From DASZUK01 sp035547695 (GTDB lineage: Bacteria; Actinomycetota; Acidimicrobiia; Acidimicrobiales; RAAP-2), in NCBI GenBank assembly GCA_035547695.1, contig DASZUK010000023.1, positions 52,030 to 116,029 on the forward strand: 64,000 bases of DNA. The letters are read 5' to 3'. The position numbers and the translations under genes are program-made. Every line of letters starts with the position of its first letter. Position 1 is the stretch's first letter. The notes below the pieces were generated by a model, which saw nothing but the letters and a program-made list of their open reading frames with translations, had not been told where the DNA came from and ran no database searches. Of this stretch, positions 8,728 through 15,905 are shown piece by piece.

Positions 8728-8776
8728 GATCAGCCGGGCCCCGCCGGCCCAACCCGCCCCGGGCCGCCGGGCAGGG

Positions 8777-9127
8777 TCAGTGGAACCAGATCCGCTCGTA
8801 CTGCCGGCTCTCGGGATGGACCAGCAGGCCGAAGAGGACCGCGGCGAACAGCAGGTTCAAGATGCCGCTGAAGCCGCCACCGGTGAAGAAGAAGATGAGC
8901 TGGACCAGCAGGTACAGGCCGGCCAGGACCACCGAGGCCCAGTAGGCCCACCGCCACTCGTTGGCCATGCCGTAGGCGGTGCCGCCGAGGAGGATCAGGG
9001 GGAGCCAGGGCCCGACGTGGAAGATCAGCAGGTACAGGACGGCCAGGGCGGCGTTCAGGTAGCAGAACAGGACCGCCGCCTGCAGGGTCTGCGGCTGGGT
9101 CTTGTCGATCCACTTTCGCTCGGGCAC
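8777..9127 (-). CDS. Small four-helix membrane protein of unknown function
   Basis: 116 residues from GTG 9127 (a GTG at 9151 would add eight). After a polar start (VPERKWIDKTQPQTLQ) there are about four hydrophobic segments: residues 16-36, 37-55, 58-80 and 83-105, ending in a polar HPESRQYERIWFH tail. I do not recognise the family; similar small membrane proteins are common in actinobacteria. The start at 9127 is preferred because CAGAAT lies 6 nt upstream, a weak form of the -10 arrangement used around it. It is divergent from the VIT1-like gene and 215 bp upstream of the maoC-like gene on the same strand. Confidence 0.6.
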   Translation of the reverse strand: MPERKWIDKTQPQTLQAAVLFCYLNAALAVLYLLIFHVGPWLPLILLGGTAYGMANEWRWAYWASVVLAGLYLLVQLIFFFTGGGFSGILNLLFAAVLFGLLVHPESRQYERIWFH

Positions 9128-9167
9128 CCCCCGATTCTGCCAGCCGGCCACCGGGGCCGGGTGTCGC

Positions 9168-9173
9168 TACGCT
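9168..9173 (+). promoter_or_regulatory. -10 box (TACGCT) of a probable leaderless promoter
   Basis: TACGCT ends 6 nt before GTG 9180, placing the expected transcription start at or next to the start codon. There is no -35 match and no ribosome-binding site. Confidence 0.55.
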
Positions 9174-9179
9174 CGGGGC

Positions 9180-9989
9180 GTGCCCGAGCCGCCGGTGGAG
9201 CCGCCGTCCGAGCCGCCGGGGCCGCCGGGGCCGTCCGAGCCGCCGGGGCCGCCCGGGCCCTCAGCGCCGCCGGCGTCGCCGGTGCCGCCGCCCGCGCCGG
9301 TGCACCACCACCGCGACGTCCGGTCCGGCGGGGCCCGGGCGGCGGTCTTCGGGATGAGCGACGGGTTGGTCACCAACGTGTCCCTGATCCTCGGCGTGGC
9401 CGGCGCCCACCCTGCGGCCAGCGTGGTCCGGTTGACCGGACTGGCCGGGTTGGTGGCCGGGGCGTTCTCCATGGCGGCCGGCGAGTACGTGTCGATGCAG
9501 GCGCAGCGGGAGCTGCTGCAGCGGGAGCTGGAGGTGGAGCGGCAGTCGCTCCGGCGGTCCCCGGAGGCCGAGCGGCGGGAGCTGACGGCCATCTACGAGC
9601 AGCGGGGGCTGGCGCCGGACCTGGCGGCCGAGCTGGTGGCCGAGGTGATGCGGGACCCGGAGGTGGCCCTCGAGACCCATGCCCGGGAGGAGCTCGGGGT
9701 CGACCCCGGAGCCCTCGGGTCGTCGTGGCAGGCGGCGGCCAGCTCGTTCGTGACCTTCGGCATCGGCGCCTTCCTGCCGCTGGTGCCGTGGCTGTTCACG
9801 TCCGGCACCGCCGCCACCCTGGCGTCGGTGGTCATCGGGGCCGTGGCCGCGCTGGTGGTCGGCGCGGCTCTGGGCGCCTTCACCGGTCGGTCCGCGACCC
9901 GGTCGGCCCTCCGGCAGCTCGGGGTGGCCGCCCTGGCGGCCGGGGTGACCTACGGCATCGGCCGGGCGGTGGGGGTCTCCACCGGCTAG
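9180..9989 (+). CDS. VIT1/CCC1-family iron/manganese transporter
   Basis: 269 residues. A proline-rich N-terminus of about 40 residues made of EPP/GPP units precedes the VIT1 domain. Helix 1 carries FGMSDGLVTNVSLILGVAG, helix 2 has AGAFSMAAGEYVSMQAQREL, followed by the cytosolic helical metal-binding region (residues about 105-165) and three C-terminal helices. These are the hallmark segments of vacuolar iron transporter homologs, which move Fe2+ or Mn2+ across membranes. Start GTG 9180 is set by the -10 box. It is not obviously linked to neighbours and converges on mshD. Confidence 0.85.
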   Translation: MPEPPVEPPSEPPGPPGPSEPPGPPGPSAPPASPVPPPAPVHHHRDVRSGGARAAVFGMSDGLVTNVSLILGVAGAHPAASVVRLTGLAGLVAGAFSMAAGEYVSMQAQRELLQRELEVERQSLRRSPEAERRELTAIYEQRGLAPDLAAELVAEVMRDPEVALETHAREELGVDPGALGSSWQAAASSFVTFGIGAFLPLVPWLFTSGTAATLASVVIGAVAALVVGAALGAFTGRSATRSALRQLGVAALAAGVTYGIGRAVGVSTG

Positions 9990-9990
9990 C

Positions 9991-10047
9991 GGTCAGACGG
10001 CCGCCGGTTGGGCGGCCACCGGTCAGACGGCCACCGGTCAGACGGCC
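9991..10047. repeat. Triplicated GGTCAGACGGCC at the mshD stop codon
   Basis: The 12-mer GGTCAGACGGCC occurs at 9991-10002, 10021-10032 and 10036-10047. The last copy contains the minus-strand TGA of mshD (TCA at 10038-10040), so the other two are extra copies of the gene end lying beyond it. Confidence 0.8.
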
Positions 10048-11096
10048 GGCAGCGACCGTACGTAGGCCCGGTCGGTGTGGTCGACGGTGAACCCCAGTGA
10101 TCGGTACAGGGTGACGGCGGCGTCGTTGGCGGCGTCCACGTACAGCATCCCGACGGCCAGGCCGCGCCCGGCCAGGTGGTCCAGGCCGGCCACGGTCAGG
10201 GCCCGGCCGAGGCCGCGGCCGGCGAAGTCGGGGTCGACGGAGATGACGTAGATCTCGCCCATCGCCGGGTCGACGTCGGCGTGCACCTTGGTCCAGCAGG
10301 ACCCGGCCAACCGGCCGTCCAGCTCGCACAGCAGGAACCCGGCCGGGTCGAACCAGGGCGCCCGCTCCCGGTCGGTGATGGTGGCCAGGTCCCAGCCGCC
10401 CTGCTCGGGGTGGCCGGCGAAGGCCCGGTTGTTGGCCACCAGCCAGGCCGCCTCGTCCCGGCCGGGCCGGAACGGCCGGACCGTCGCCGGGACCACCCGG
10501 TCCCGGACGGCCGGGTCGAGGGGGAGGGGGACCCGCATCTGGTACAGCGACCGTTCCGGGGCGAACCCGAACGGCCGGACGGCGGCGTCGTGGTCCGGAG
10601 GGGTGCAGAACGCCCAGTACCGCACGGTGCCCCCGCCGTCCCCGGCGGCGACGTCCAGGGCGGCCTGCAGCAGCCGCCCCTCGACGCCCGGCCCCGATCC
10701 GGCCGCCGTCCGGGCGTCGGGGTGCACGACGGCCTCGACCGACCACGACCCCGGCCCCCGACGAGCTGCCGGGTCGTCCCCGGCGGTCGGCGGCCGGGTG
10801 GGTGCGGGGGACCGGGTGAGCACCGCCAGGCCGGTTAGGGCGCCGTCGGCGGCCCGGGTGGTGAGCAGCCACCGCCGCTCGCCGCCGGGCCGGTCGTCGT
10901 GGTCGAGGGCCGACGCGGCCTGCTCGCTGAGCGGCGCGTGGCGGTCCGTGCCGGCGGCGGCGGCCAGCAGCCCGTCCACCTCGGCCCGCAGGGCCGCGGG
11001 AGGGTCCTGGCCGGGACCCAGCGCCACGGCCACCTGTCCGGGGTCCCCGTCTCCGGGGTCCCCGTCTTCGGGGTCTGCTGCTCCGGCCTGGTCCAC
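10038..11096 (-). CDS. mshD: Mycothiol synthase (tandem GNAT acetyltransferase)
   Basis: 352 residues. MshD acetylates Cys-GlcN-Ins with acetyl-CoA to finish mycothiol, the actinobacterial low-molecular-weight thiol. The protein has two GNAT halves: a weakly conserved N-terminal one and a C-terminal one containing EIYVISVDPDFAGRGLGRAL and VDAANDAAVTLYRSLGF, with NNRAFAGHPEQGGWD in between, all typical of MshD. GTG 11096 is chosen because TAGCCT on the same strand ends 8 nt upstream and because longer starts would run into divergent nth. The N-terminal 20 residues are a short DPEDGDPGDGDPG repeat. Its presence is good evidence for an actinobacterial host. Confidence 0.9.
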   Translation of the reverse strand: MDQAGAADPEDGDPGDGDPGQVAVALGPGQDPPAALRAEVDGLLAAAAGTDRHAPLSEQAASALDHDDRPGGERRWLLTTRAADGALTGLAVLTRSPAPTRPPTAGDDPAARRGPGSWSVEAVVHPDARTAAGSGPGVEGRLLQAALDVAAGDGGGTVRYWAFCTPPDHDAAVRPFGFAPERSLYQMRVPLPLDPAVRDRVVPATVRPFRPGRDEAAWLVANNRAFAGHPEQGGWDLATITDRERAPWFDPAGFLLCELDGRLAGSCWTKVHADVDPAMGEIYVISVDPDFAGRGLGRALTVAGLDHLAGRGLAVGMLYVDAANDAAVTLYRSLGFTVDHTDRAYVRSLPAV

Positions 11097-11104
11097 GCCG
11101 CCCG

Positions 11105-11110
11105 AGGCTA
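11105..11110 (-). promoter_or_regulatory. -10 box (TAGCCT) upstream of mshD
   Basis: Minus-strand TAGCCT followed by 8 nt and GTG 11096. It is the same hexamer as the divergent nth promoter at 11177. Confidence 0.5.
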
Positions 11111-11176
11111 ACGGGTCGGTCCTGCCGACAGCCGATCCCGGCGGCAGCCGGTCCTGCCGGCAGCCGGCGGTGCCGG

Positions 11177-11182
11177 TAGCCT
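11177..11182 (+). promoter_or_regulatory. -10 box (TAGCCT) upstream of nth
   Basis: TAGCCT followed by 6 nt and the GTG-ATG start at 11189. No leader or Shine-Dalgarno is left if transcription begins about 7 nt after the box. Confidence 0.55.
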
Positions 11183-11188
11183 GCCCCG

Positions 11189-11935
11189 GTGATGGCGGGA
11201 CCGAGATCACCGAAGGGGCGGGCCGCGGTGGTCCGGGAGCGGCTGGCCGAGGAGTACCCCGGCACGGCCCGGGAGCTGTGCGCGCTGGACCACCAGAACC
11301 CGTACCAGTTGCTGGTGGCCACCATCCTGTCGGCCCAGTGCACCGACGTCCGGGTGAACATGGTGACCCCGCAGGTGTTCGCCGCCTATCCCGATCCGGC
11401 GGCCCTGGCCGGGGCGGACCTGGCGGAGCTGGAGGAGATGATCCGGTCCACCGGGTTCTTCAGGGCCAAGGCGCGCAGCCTGACCGGCATGGCCAAAGGG
11501 GTGGTGGAGCGGTTCGGCGGGCAGGTGCCGGAACGGCTCGAGGACCTGGTCACCCTGCCCGGCGTGGGCCGGAAGACGGGGAACGTGGTGCGCAGCGTGG
11601 CGTTCGGCCTGCCGGGCCTGCCCGTGGACACCCACGTCGGCCGGCTCAGCCGCCGGCTGGGGTTGACGGCCGAAGAGGACCCGGTACGGGTGGAGATGGA
11701 CCTGAACCGGTTGGTGCCGGCCGCCGACCGGGGCGCGTTCAGCCTGCGGTTGATCCTGCACGGCCGGAAGGTGTGCACGGCCCGCAGCCCGAAGTGCGGT
11801 GCCTGTCTACTGGCCGACATCTGCCCGTCGGCGGCGGTGCCGACGGGCACGCGGCCGGCCGGGACGGGGCGGAAGCGGACCGCGGTGGAGGCGTCGCCGA
11901 AGGCCGGCCGGCCGGCGCCTTCGGGAGGTCGTTGA
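11189..11935 (+). CDS. nth: Endonuclease III (DNA glycosylase/AP lyase)
   Basis: 248 residues; excises oxidised pyrimidines and nicks abasic sites in base excision repair. The helix-hairpin-helix LPGVGRKTGNVV carries the catalytic lysine, VDTHVGRLSRRLG the catalytic aspartate, and the C-terminal [4Fe-4S] loop has the C-x6-C-x2-C-x5-C spacing (CTARSPKCGACLLADIC). LSAQCTDVRVN is the family substrate-binding segment. The last 30 residues beyond the cluster are a basic Ala/Gly/Pro-rich tail. GTG 11189 is followed at once by ATG 11192; either could serve. In mycobacteria nth is not beside mshD, so the arrangement is local. Confidence 0.93.
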   Translation: MMAGPRSPKGRAAVVRERLAEEYPGTARELCALDHQNPYQLLVATILSAQCTDVRVNMVTPQVFAAYPDPAALAGADLAELEEMIRSTGFFRAKARSLTGMAKGVVERFGGQVPERLEDLVTLPGVGRKTGNVVRSVAFGLPGLPVDTHVGRLSRRLGLTAEEDPVRVEMDLNRLVPAADRGAFSLRLILHGRKVCTARSPKCGACLLADICPSAAVPTGTRPAGTGRKRTAVEASPKAGRPAPSGGR

Positions 11936-12090
11936 GGCCCGTCAAGGCTCTCAGCGGAGTCCCAGACGGGTGCGAAATGGGTGCAATATCGTTTCCAGGT
12001 TGTGTTCGGTTGCAAGAATTTTTGGCCAGTCCTGCAACAATACCTGGTCACGCCCCTAAAATTAGGGCAGCAATTTTTCTCCAGGTGTTG

Positions 12091-12096
12091 TAGGAT
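12091..12096 (+). promoter_or_regulatory. Possible -10 box (TAGGAT) inside the nth-downstream spacer
   Basis: TAGGAT lies between repeated CCAGGT/TTGCA motifs. No gene starts within 190 bp downstream on this strand, so if active it would produce a short non-coding transcript of about 95 nt reaching the hairpin at 12171-12198. Confidence 0.3.
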
Positions 12097-12170
12097 GGTT
12101 GCAGGAACCGGTTCCCGCCACCTGGTTCCAGGAGAGCGACGTGCTGGGATCCGCCGCCCGGCCCGCTCGC

Positions 12171-12198
12171 ACGACGGCGCCCTTCCGGGCGCCGTCGT
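12171..12198 (+). terminator. Strong hairpin, possible intrinsic terminator
   Basis: ACGACGGCGCCC, loop TTCC, then the exact reverse complement: a 12-bp stem with no mismatch. There is no U tract afterwards, as is common for high-GC actinobacterial terminators. It could end nth transcription or a small RNA. Confidence 0.5.
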
Positions 12199-12275
12199 CG
12201 CGCCCGGCCGCCTTCGCCCGCTCCCGGGTCCGACCGGGCCGCCCGAGGGCGACGTTTGGGTAACACTATTGGTGC

Positions 12276-12281
12276 TACCAT
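12276..12281 (+). promoter_or_regulatory. -10 box (TACCAT) of the toxin-antitoxin operon
   Basis: TACCAT is followed by 6 nt and ATG 12288, giving a leaderless arrangement. TTTGGG (12255-12260) is a weak -35 candidate with a 15-bp spacer. Confidence 0.55.
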
Positions 12282-12287
12282 AAGGGC

Positions 12288-12557
12288 ATGGTCACCAAGC
12301 GGTCGGTGTCCCTGGTGGACGAGGTGGCGGCGGCGGTGGAAGCTGCGGCGAAGGAGGACGGGGTGTCCTTCAGCGCCTGGTTGTCCAGCGCGGCCGAACG
12401 GCAGTTGCGGGTCCGGAAGGGCCTGCGGGGCGTGGCGGCCTGGGAGGGCGAGGCCGGCAGCCTGACCGCCGAAGAGATCGCGGCCGGGGAGGCGTTGCTG
12501 GGCCGGTTGCTGTCCGGCGTGTCCGGCATGGCCTCCCGGGTCCGCCGCCGGCAGTGA
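12288..12557 (+). CDS. Antitoxin of a VapBC-like pair (ribbon-helix-helix type)
   Basis: 89 residues. The N-terminus KRSVSLVDEVAAAVEAAAKEDGVSFSAWLSSAAERQL has the beta-strand then two-helix pattern of ribbon-helix-helix antitoxins that bind their own promoter; the C-terminal half (from about residue 45) would wrap the toxin. It is placed directly upstream of a PIN-like gene with a 7-bp gap, the classic vapB-vapC order. The -10 box leaves no leader. The family is assigned by pattern and context, not by a specific ortholog. Confidence 0.75.
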   Translation: MVTKRSVSLVDEVAAAVEAAAKEDGVSFSAWLSSAAERQLRVRKGLRGVAAWEGEAGSLTAEEIAAGEALLGRLLSGVSGMASRVRRRQ

Positions 12558-12564
12558 CGGGCCG

Positions 12565-12957
12565 GTGAGCACCCGCGACGGGGTCGTCTACGGCGTCGGC
12601 GCCCTCCGGGCCGCGGCACGGGCGGACCGGGTGATGTGGGCGGTCCACCGGGCCGCGCTGGCCCACGGCATCGTGCCGGTGGTGTCGGTGGCCGCCGTCG
12701 CCGAGGCGTTCCGGACCGAGGCCCGGGGGGACCGGCTGGAAGCGCTGCTGGCCGGGGTGGAGGTGGAGGTGCTCACCGAGGACGGGGCCCGCCGGGCCGG
12801 CGAGCTGGCCGCCCGGGCGGACACCACGGACCTGGTGGCGGTGGCCACCGCGGAGGTGGCCGCCCGCCGCAACGCCGCCGTCGTCAGCTCCCGGCAGAAC
12901 GCCCTGCGGGCCGCCGCCGGCCTCCTCGGCCACGACCTGGTCCTCTACGCCGTCTGA
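12565..12957 (+). CDS. PIN-domain VapC-like toxin with degraded active site
   Basis: 130 residues from GTG 12565. The fold pattern matches actinobacterial PIN toxins that begin with a VVYDAGAL-type strand, but here residue 10 is Gly (VVYGVGAL) where the first catalytic Asp is expected. Glu47 (AVAEAF) and Asp89 (TTDLV) look preserved, while the last acidic position, usually in a SD/TSDPDD segment, reads SSRQNAL (109-114). VapC enzymes need three or four acidic residues to bind metal and cut RNA, so at least two losses suggest little or no nuclease activity. It may be a decayed toxin or one kept for antitoxin binding. The family alignment is from memory. Confidence 0.7.
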   Translation: MSTRDGVVYGVGALRAAARADRVMWAVHRAALAHGIVPVVSVAAVAEAFRTEARGDRLEALLAGVEVEVLTEDGARRAGELAARADTTDLVAVATAEVAARRNAAVVSSRQNALRAAAGLLGHDLVLYAV

Positions 12958-13064
12958 TCCCCTCCCCACCCCCGGCCGTCCGAACCCCCGACCGTCCGGT
13001 GTCGGGGCGGGCCGGTGTCGGGGCGGGACAGTGAAAGAAAATTCTGGATGCTGCTGATAAGTAG

Positions 13065-13084
13065 CAGTATACTGACGGGACGTG
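13065..13084 (+). promoter_or_regulatory. AT-rich island with consensus-like -10 inside a palindrome
   Basis: The perfect palindrome CAGTATACTG (13065-13074) contains TATACT (13068-13073), the most consensus-like -10 in the window, with a GTG 8 nt downstream at 13082. CTGCT/AGCAG arms flank GATAAGT just upstream (13050-13066). The frame opened by the GTG does not look like a real protein and runs into an opposite-strand gene, so the transcript served by this promoter is unclear. Confidence 0.4.
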
Positions 13085-13180
13085 ACGGGGCGGCTGCCGC
13101 GCCCGGTCGCGGCAGCCCCGGCCGGACGTGCCCCGGCGGGACCTCCGGCGGGCGTCCGGTGCGCCGGCCGGGACTGCCGT

Positions 13181-13243
13181 GACCGGGTCAGCGGTGGTTG
13201 CCGCTCAGCCGCCCAGCCGGCGACCGGGTCAGCGGTGGTCGCC
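13181..13243. repeat. 22-bp direct repeat containing a stop codon
   Basis: GACCGGGTCAGCGGTGGT followed by T/CGCC occurs at 13181-13202 and 13222-13243. The second copy contains the minus-strand TGA (TCA 13229-13231) of the small gene; the first is an extra copy beyond its end. Confidence 0.75.
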
Positions 13244-13417
13244 GGCCAGCCGGCTGAGCCGGCGCAGGGCCCCGGTCAGCGATCGCTCGACCCCGAACAG
13301 CTCGGTGGCGAGGACCTCGTCGTCGGCGTCCCGGGCCTGCTCCGCCGCGGCGGACACCCGCCGGGTGACCTCGTCGAGGGTGGACGCCAGGGTGGACAGC
13401 TCAGCGCGTGCGGCCAT
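13229..13417 (-). CDS. Small alpha-helical protein of unknown function
   Basis: 62 residues: MAARAELSTLASTLDEV at the start, a polar helical middle rich in Ala/Glu/Arg, and ELFGVERSLTGALRRL near the end. The heptad spacing of Leu/Val suggests two amphipathic helices. It is divergent from hisD with a 62-bp spacer; AAAGAT lies 6 nt before ATG 13417, echoing the leaderless pattern. Amphipathic composition and codon bias make it more convincing than the overlapping plus-strand frame. I do not recognise the family. Confidence 0.55.
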   Translation of the reverse strand: MAARAELSTLASTLDEVTRRVSAAAEQARDADDEVLATELFGVERSLTGALRRLSRLAGDHR

Positions 13418-13463
13418 GGGCCGATCTTTGCCGATCCCGGGAAGGAGCCGGCAACGGCCCAGG

Positions 13464-13469
13464 TAGCAT
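13464..13469 (+). promoter_or_regulatory. -10 box (TAGCAT) of the his-trp block
   Basis: TAGCAT is followed by 10 nt and ATG 13480, which would leave a leader of only about 3 nt. No attenuator or leader peptide fits between the promoter and hisD. Confidence 0.55.
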
Positions 13470-13479
13470 CGAGGGTCCC

Positions 13480-14835
13480 ATGACGCTGAAACGGCTGGAC
13501 CTGCGCGGCCACCAGGGCCCGTTCGCCGACGTGCTGCCGCGGCCCGCCGACGCCGGCGCCGACGTCCGCGACGCGGTGGCGGCCATCGTGTCCCAGGTGC
13601 GCGCCGCGGGGGACGCCGCCCTGCGGGAGCTGACGGCCCGGTTCGACGGGGCGGCGGTGGACGACCTGCGGGTGCCCGACGCCGAGATCGGCGCCGCCCT
13701 GGCCCGGGTGTCGCCGGCTCTGCGGGAGGCCCTGGAGGTGGCCTGGCGGCGGGTGTCGGCCTACCACGCCCACGAGGGCCGGGCCCACGACGGCACGGGG
13801 GCCGGGGACTTCGTGGACGGCGGCGTCCGGGTCCGGAACCTGGTCCGGCCGGTGGACCGGGCCGGGTGCTACGCCCCGGGCGGCCGGGCCCGGTACCCGT
13901 CGACGGTGCTGATGTGCGCCGCCCCGGCCCGGGTGGCCGGGGTGCGCGAGGTGGTGCTGTGCGTGCCCCCGGCCGCCGACGGCCGGGTGGACGACGCCAC
14001 CCTGGCCGCCGCCGCGGTGGCCGGGGTGGACGAGGTGTACCGGGTCGGCGGGGCCCAGGCCGTCGCCGCCATGGCCTACGGCACCGAGTCGATCGCCCCG
14101 GTGGACGTGGTGGTGGGCCCCGGCAACCGGTACGTGGCGGAGGCCAAGCGGCAGGTGTCCGGCGCGGTGGGGGTGGCGTCGGCCTTCGCGGGGCCGTCGG
14201 AGGTGGTGGTGGTGGCCGGGCCGTCGACGCCGGCGCCGCTGGCCGCGGTGGACCTGGTGGTGCAGGCCGAGCACGGCCCGGACGGGCTGGCCTGGCTGGT
14301 GACGTGGTCGGAGGACAAGGCCGACGAGGTGGAGGCCGAGGTGGACGCCCTGGTGGCGGCGTCGCCGCGGCGGGCCGACCTGGAAGCCACGCTGGCCGGT
14401 GGCGGCTACGCCTGCCTGGTGGACGGCCCGGAGGCGGCGCTGGCGGTGTCCAACGTGGTGGCCCCGGAGCACCTGGAGCTGCTGTTCGACGGCGCCGACG
14501 ACCTGCTGCCCCTGGTCACCTCGGCCGGGGCGGTGTTCTGCGGCCAGTGGTCCCCGGCCAGCCTCGGGGACTACCTGGCCGGGCCGAACCACGTGCTGCC
14601 CACCAACCGGACCGCCCGGTTCGCCTCGGCGCTGCGGGCCGACGACTTCCGCCGGCACATCCACGTCGTCACGGCCACCCCGGAGGCCGTCGCCGAGCTC
14701 GGCCCCCACGTCGTCGCGCTGGCCGAGACCGAGGGGCTGCCGGCCCACGCCCTGTCCCTCTCACTCCGGATGGAGTCGCTGCGAACGGGCCTGCCGCGCA
14801 CCGGGGGCCCGCCGCGGACAGAGGAACAGCCGTGA
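13480..14835 (+). CDS. hisD: Histidinol dehydrogenase
   Basis: 451 residues; oxidises histidinol to histidine in two NAD-dependent steps using zinc. Diagnostic segments include PGGRARYPSTVLM, the signature around GPGNRYVAEAKRQV, the catalytic Glu-His region EHLELLFDGADD and the C-terminal FRRHIHVVTATPEAV. Length is normal, with about 30 extra residues at the C-terminus (SLRTGLPRTGGPPRTEEQP). ATG 13480 fits the -10 box; the frame extends to 13408 but that portion is not conserved in character. Its TGA overlaps the hisC GTG (GTGA), so it leads a translationally coupled operon. Confidence 0.95.
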   Translation: MTLKRLDLRGHQGPFADVLPRPADAGADVRDAVAAIVSQVRAAGDAALRELTARFDGAAVDDLRVPDAEIGAALARVSPALREALEVAWRRVSAYHAHEGRAHDGTGAGDFVDGGVRVRNLVRPVDRAGCYAPGGRARYPSTVLMCAAPARVAGVREVVLCVPPAADGRVDDATLAAAAVAGVDEVYRVGGAQAVAAMAYGTESIAPVDVVVGPGNRYVAEAKRQVSGAVGVASAFAGPSEVVVVAGPSTPAPLAAVDLVVQAEHGPDGLAWLVTWSEDKADEVEAEVDALVAASPRRADLEATLAGGGYACLVDGPEAALAVSNVVAPEHLELLFDGADDLLPLVTSAGAVFCGQWSPASLGDYLAGPNHVLPTNRTARFASALRADDFRRHIHVVTATPEAVAELGPHVVALAETEGLPAHALSLSLRMESLRTGLPRTGGPPRTEEQP

Positions 14836-15905
14836 GCCCGCTGCCGCCGCTGCGGCCGGACCTGGTGGCCCTCGCCGGCTACCACTCCCCGCAGGTGGAC
14901 GCGGCGGTGCGGCTGAACACCAACGAGTCCCCGTTCCCGCCGCCGGAGACCTGGCGGCAGGACCTGGAGAACGGCCTGGAGCACGTCGAGTTCAACCGGT
15001 ACCCGGACCGCCGGGCCACCGCGTTGCGGGAGGCGCTGGCCCGGTCGTACGGGGTGGGGGCCGACGAGGTGTTCTGCGCCAACGGGTCCGACGAGGTCCT
15101 GCAGTGCCTGCTGCTGGCCTTCGGCGGCCCGGGACGGCGGGCGCTGGTGTTCGAGCCCACCTACAAGCTGCACAGCCACATCGCCCGGGTCACCGGCACC
15201 GAGGTGGTGGTGGCCGAGCGCGGCCCGGACTTCACCATCGACCCCGACGCCGCGGTGGCCGCCCTGGACGCGGTGCAGCCGGCGGTGGTGTTCCTGTGCT
15301 CCCCCAACAACCCCACCGGGCGGTCCGAGCCGGCGGCCCTGGTCCGCCGGGTGGTGGAGGCCGCGCCGGGGCTGGTGGTGCTGGACGAGGCCTACGGCCA
15401 GTTCGCCCCCCGCTCCGCCCTGGGCCTGCGGGAGGACCCGGCGCTGGACACCAGCGGGCTGGTGGTGGTGCGGACGTTCTCCAAGACCTGGGCCATGGCC
15501 GCGTCGCGGCTGGGCTACCTGCTGGCCGACCCCGGGGTGGTGGCCGGCTGCGAGGTGGTGGCGCTCCCGTACCACCTGTCCGCGCCGACCCAGTTGGCCG
15601 GGTTGACGGCGCTGCGGTACCAGGCGGAGATGGAGAGCCGGGTGGCCGTGGTGGCCGAGGAGCGCGGCCGGCTGGCGGCCGCCCTGGCCGCGCTGCCCGT
15701 GGAGACGTGGCCGTCGGACGCCAACTTCATCCTGTTCCGGCCGCAGCGGCGGGAGGCCAAGGAGGTGTGGCAGGCCCTGCTGGACCGCGGCGTCCTCATC
15801 CGGGACTGCTCCGGCTGGGACCGCCTGGAGGGCTGCCTGCGGGTGACGGTGGGCACTCCGAGGGAGAACGACCTGTTCCTGGGTGCGCTGGAGGAGAGCC
15901 TGTGA
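14832..15905 (+). CDS. hisC: Histidinol-phosphate aminotransferase
   Basis: 357-residue class I/II PLP aminotransferase making histidinol phosphate from imidazole acetol phosphate. It has RLNTNESPFPPP, the substrate region NRYPDRRATALREALA, CSPNNPTGRSE, VLDEAYGQF, and the PLP lysine in RTFSKTWAMAASRLGY. The start GTG 14832 overlaps the hisD stop and the end overlaps the hisB start by 4 bp. Actinobacterial HisC can also act on phenylalanine precursors; the operon position supports histidine synthesis. Confidence 0.95.
   Translation: MSPLPPLRPDLVALAGYHSPQVDAAVRLNTNESPFPPPETWRQDLENGLEHVEFNRYPDRRATALREALARSYGVGADEVFCANGSDEVLQCLLLAFGGPGRRALVFEPTYKLHSHIARVTGTEVVVAERGPDFTIDPDAAVAALDAVQPAVVFLCSPNNPTGRSEPAALVRRVVEAAPGLVVLDEAYGQFAPRSALGLREDPALDTSGLVVVRTFSKTWAMAASRLGYLLADPGVVAGCEVVALPYHLSAPTQLAGLTALRYQAEMESRVAVVAEERGRLAAALAALPVETWPSDANFILFRPQRREAKEVWQALLDRGVLIRDCSGWDRLEGCLRVTVGTPRENDLFLGALEESL

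Larger units (their letters stand above)
11936..12287. other. Palindrome-rich intergenic region without a supported protein gene
   Basis: The 350-bp spacer is much richer in A+T than its surroundings between 11985 and 12120. It holds TTAGGG/CCCTAA arms around AA (12054-12067), the perfect 12-bp palindrome GGAACCGGTTCC (12104-12115), CCTGG-TT-CCAGG (12121-12132), related CCAGGT...TTGCA segments near 11996, 12048 (inverted) and 12081, and a 12-bp perfect hairpin at 12171-12198. Open frames here on either strand have no recognisable product and poor codon use. It could encode a small RNA or be a binding region for the adjacent toxin-antitoxin operon. Confidence 0.6.

Noticed and set aside
12048..12572. 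Minus-strand frame across the nth-downstream spacer and antitoxin
   Set aside because: Antisense to the antitoxin gene and without recognisable motifs.
13082..13483. Plus-strand frame behind the TATACT box
   Set aside because: Composition is low-complexity Ala/Gly/Pro/Arg and it runs through the small minus-strand gene into hisD; the promoter may be real but this protein is not supported.
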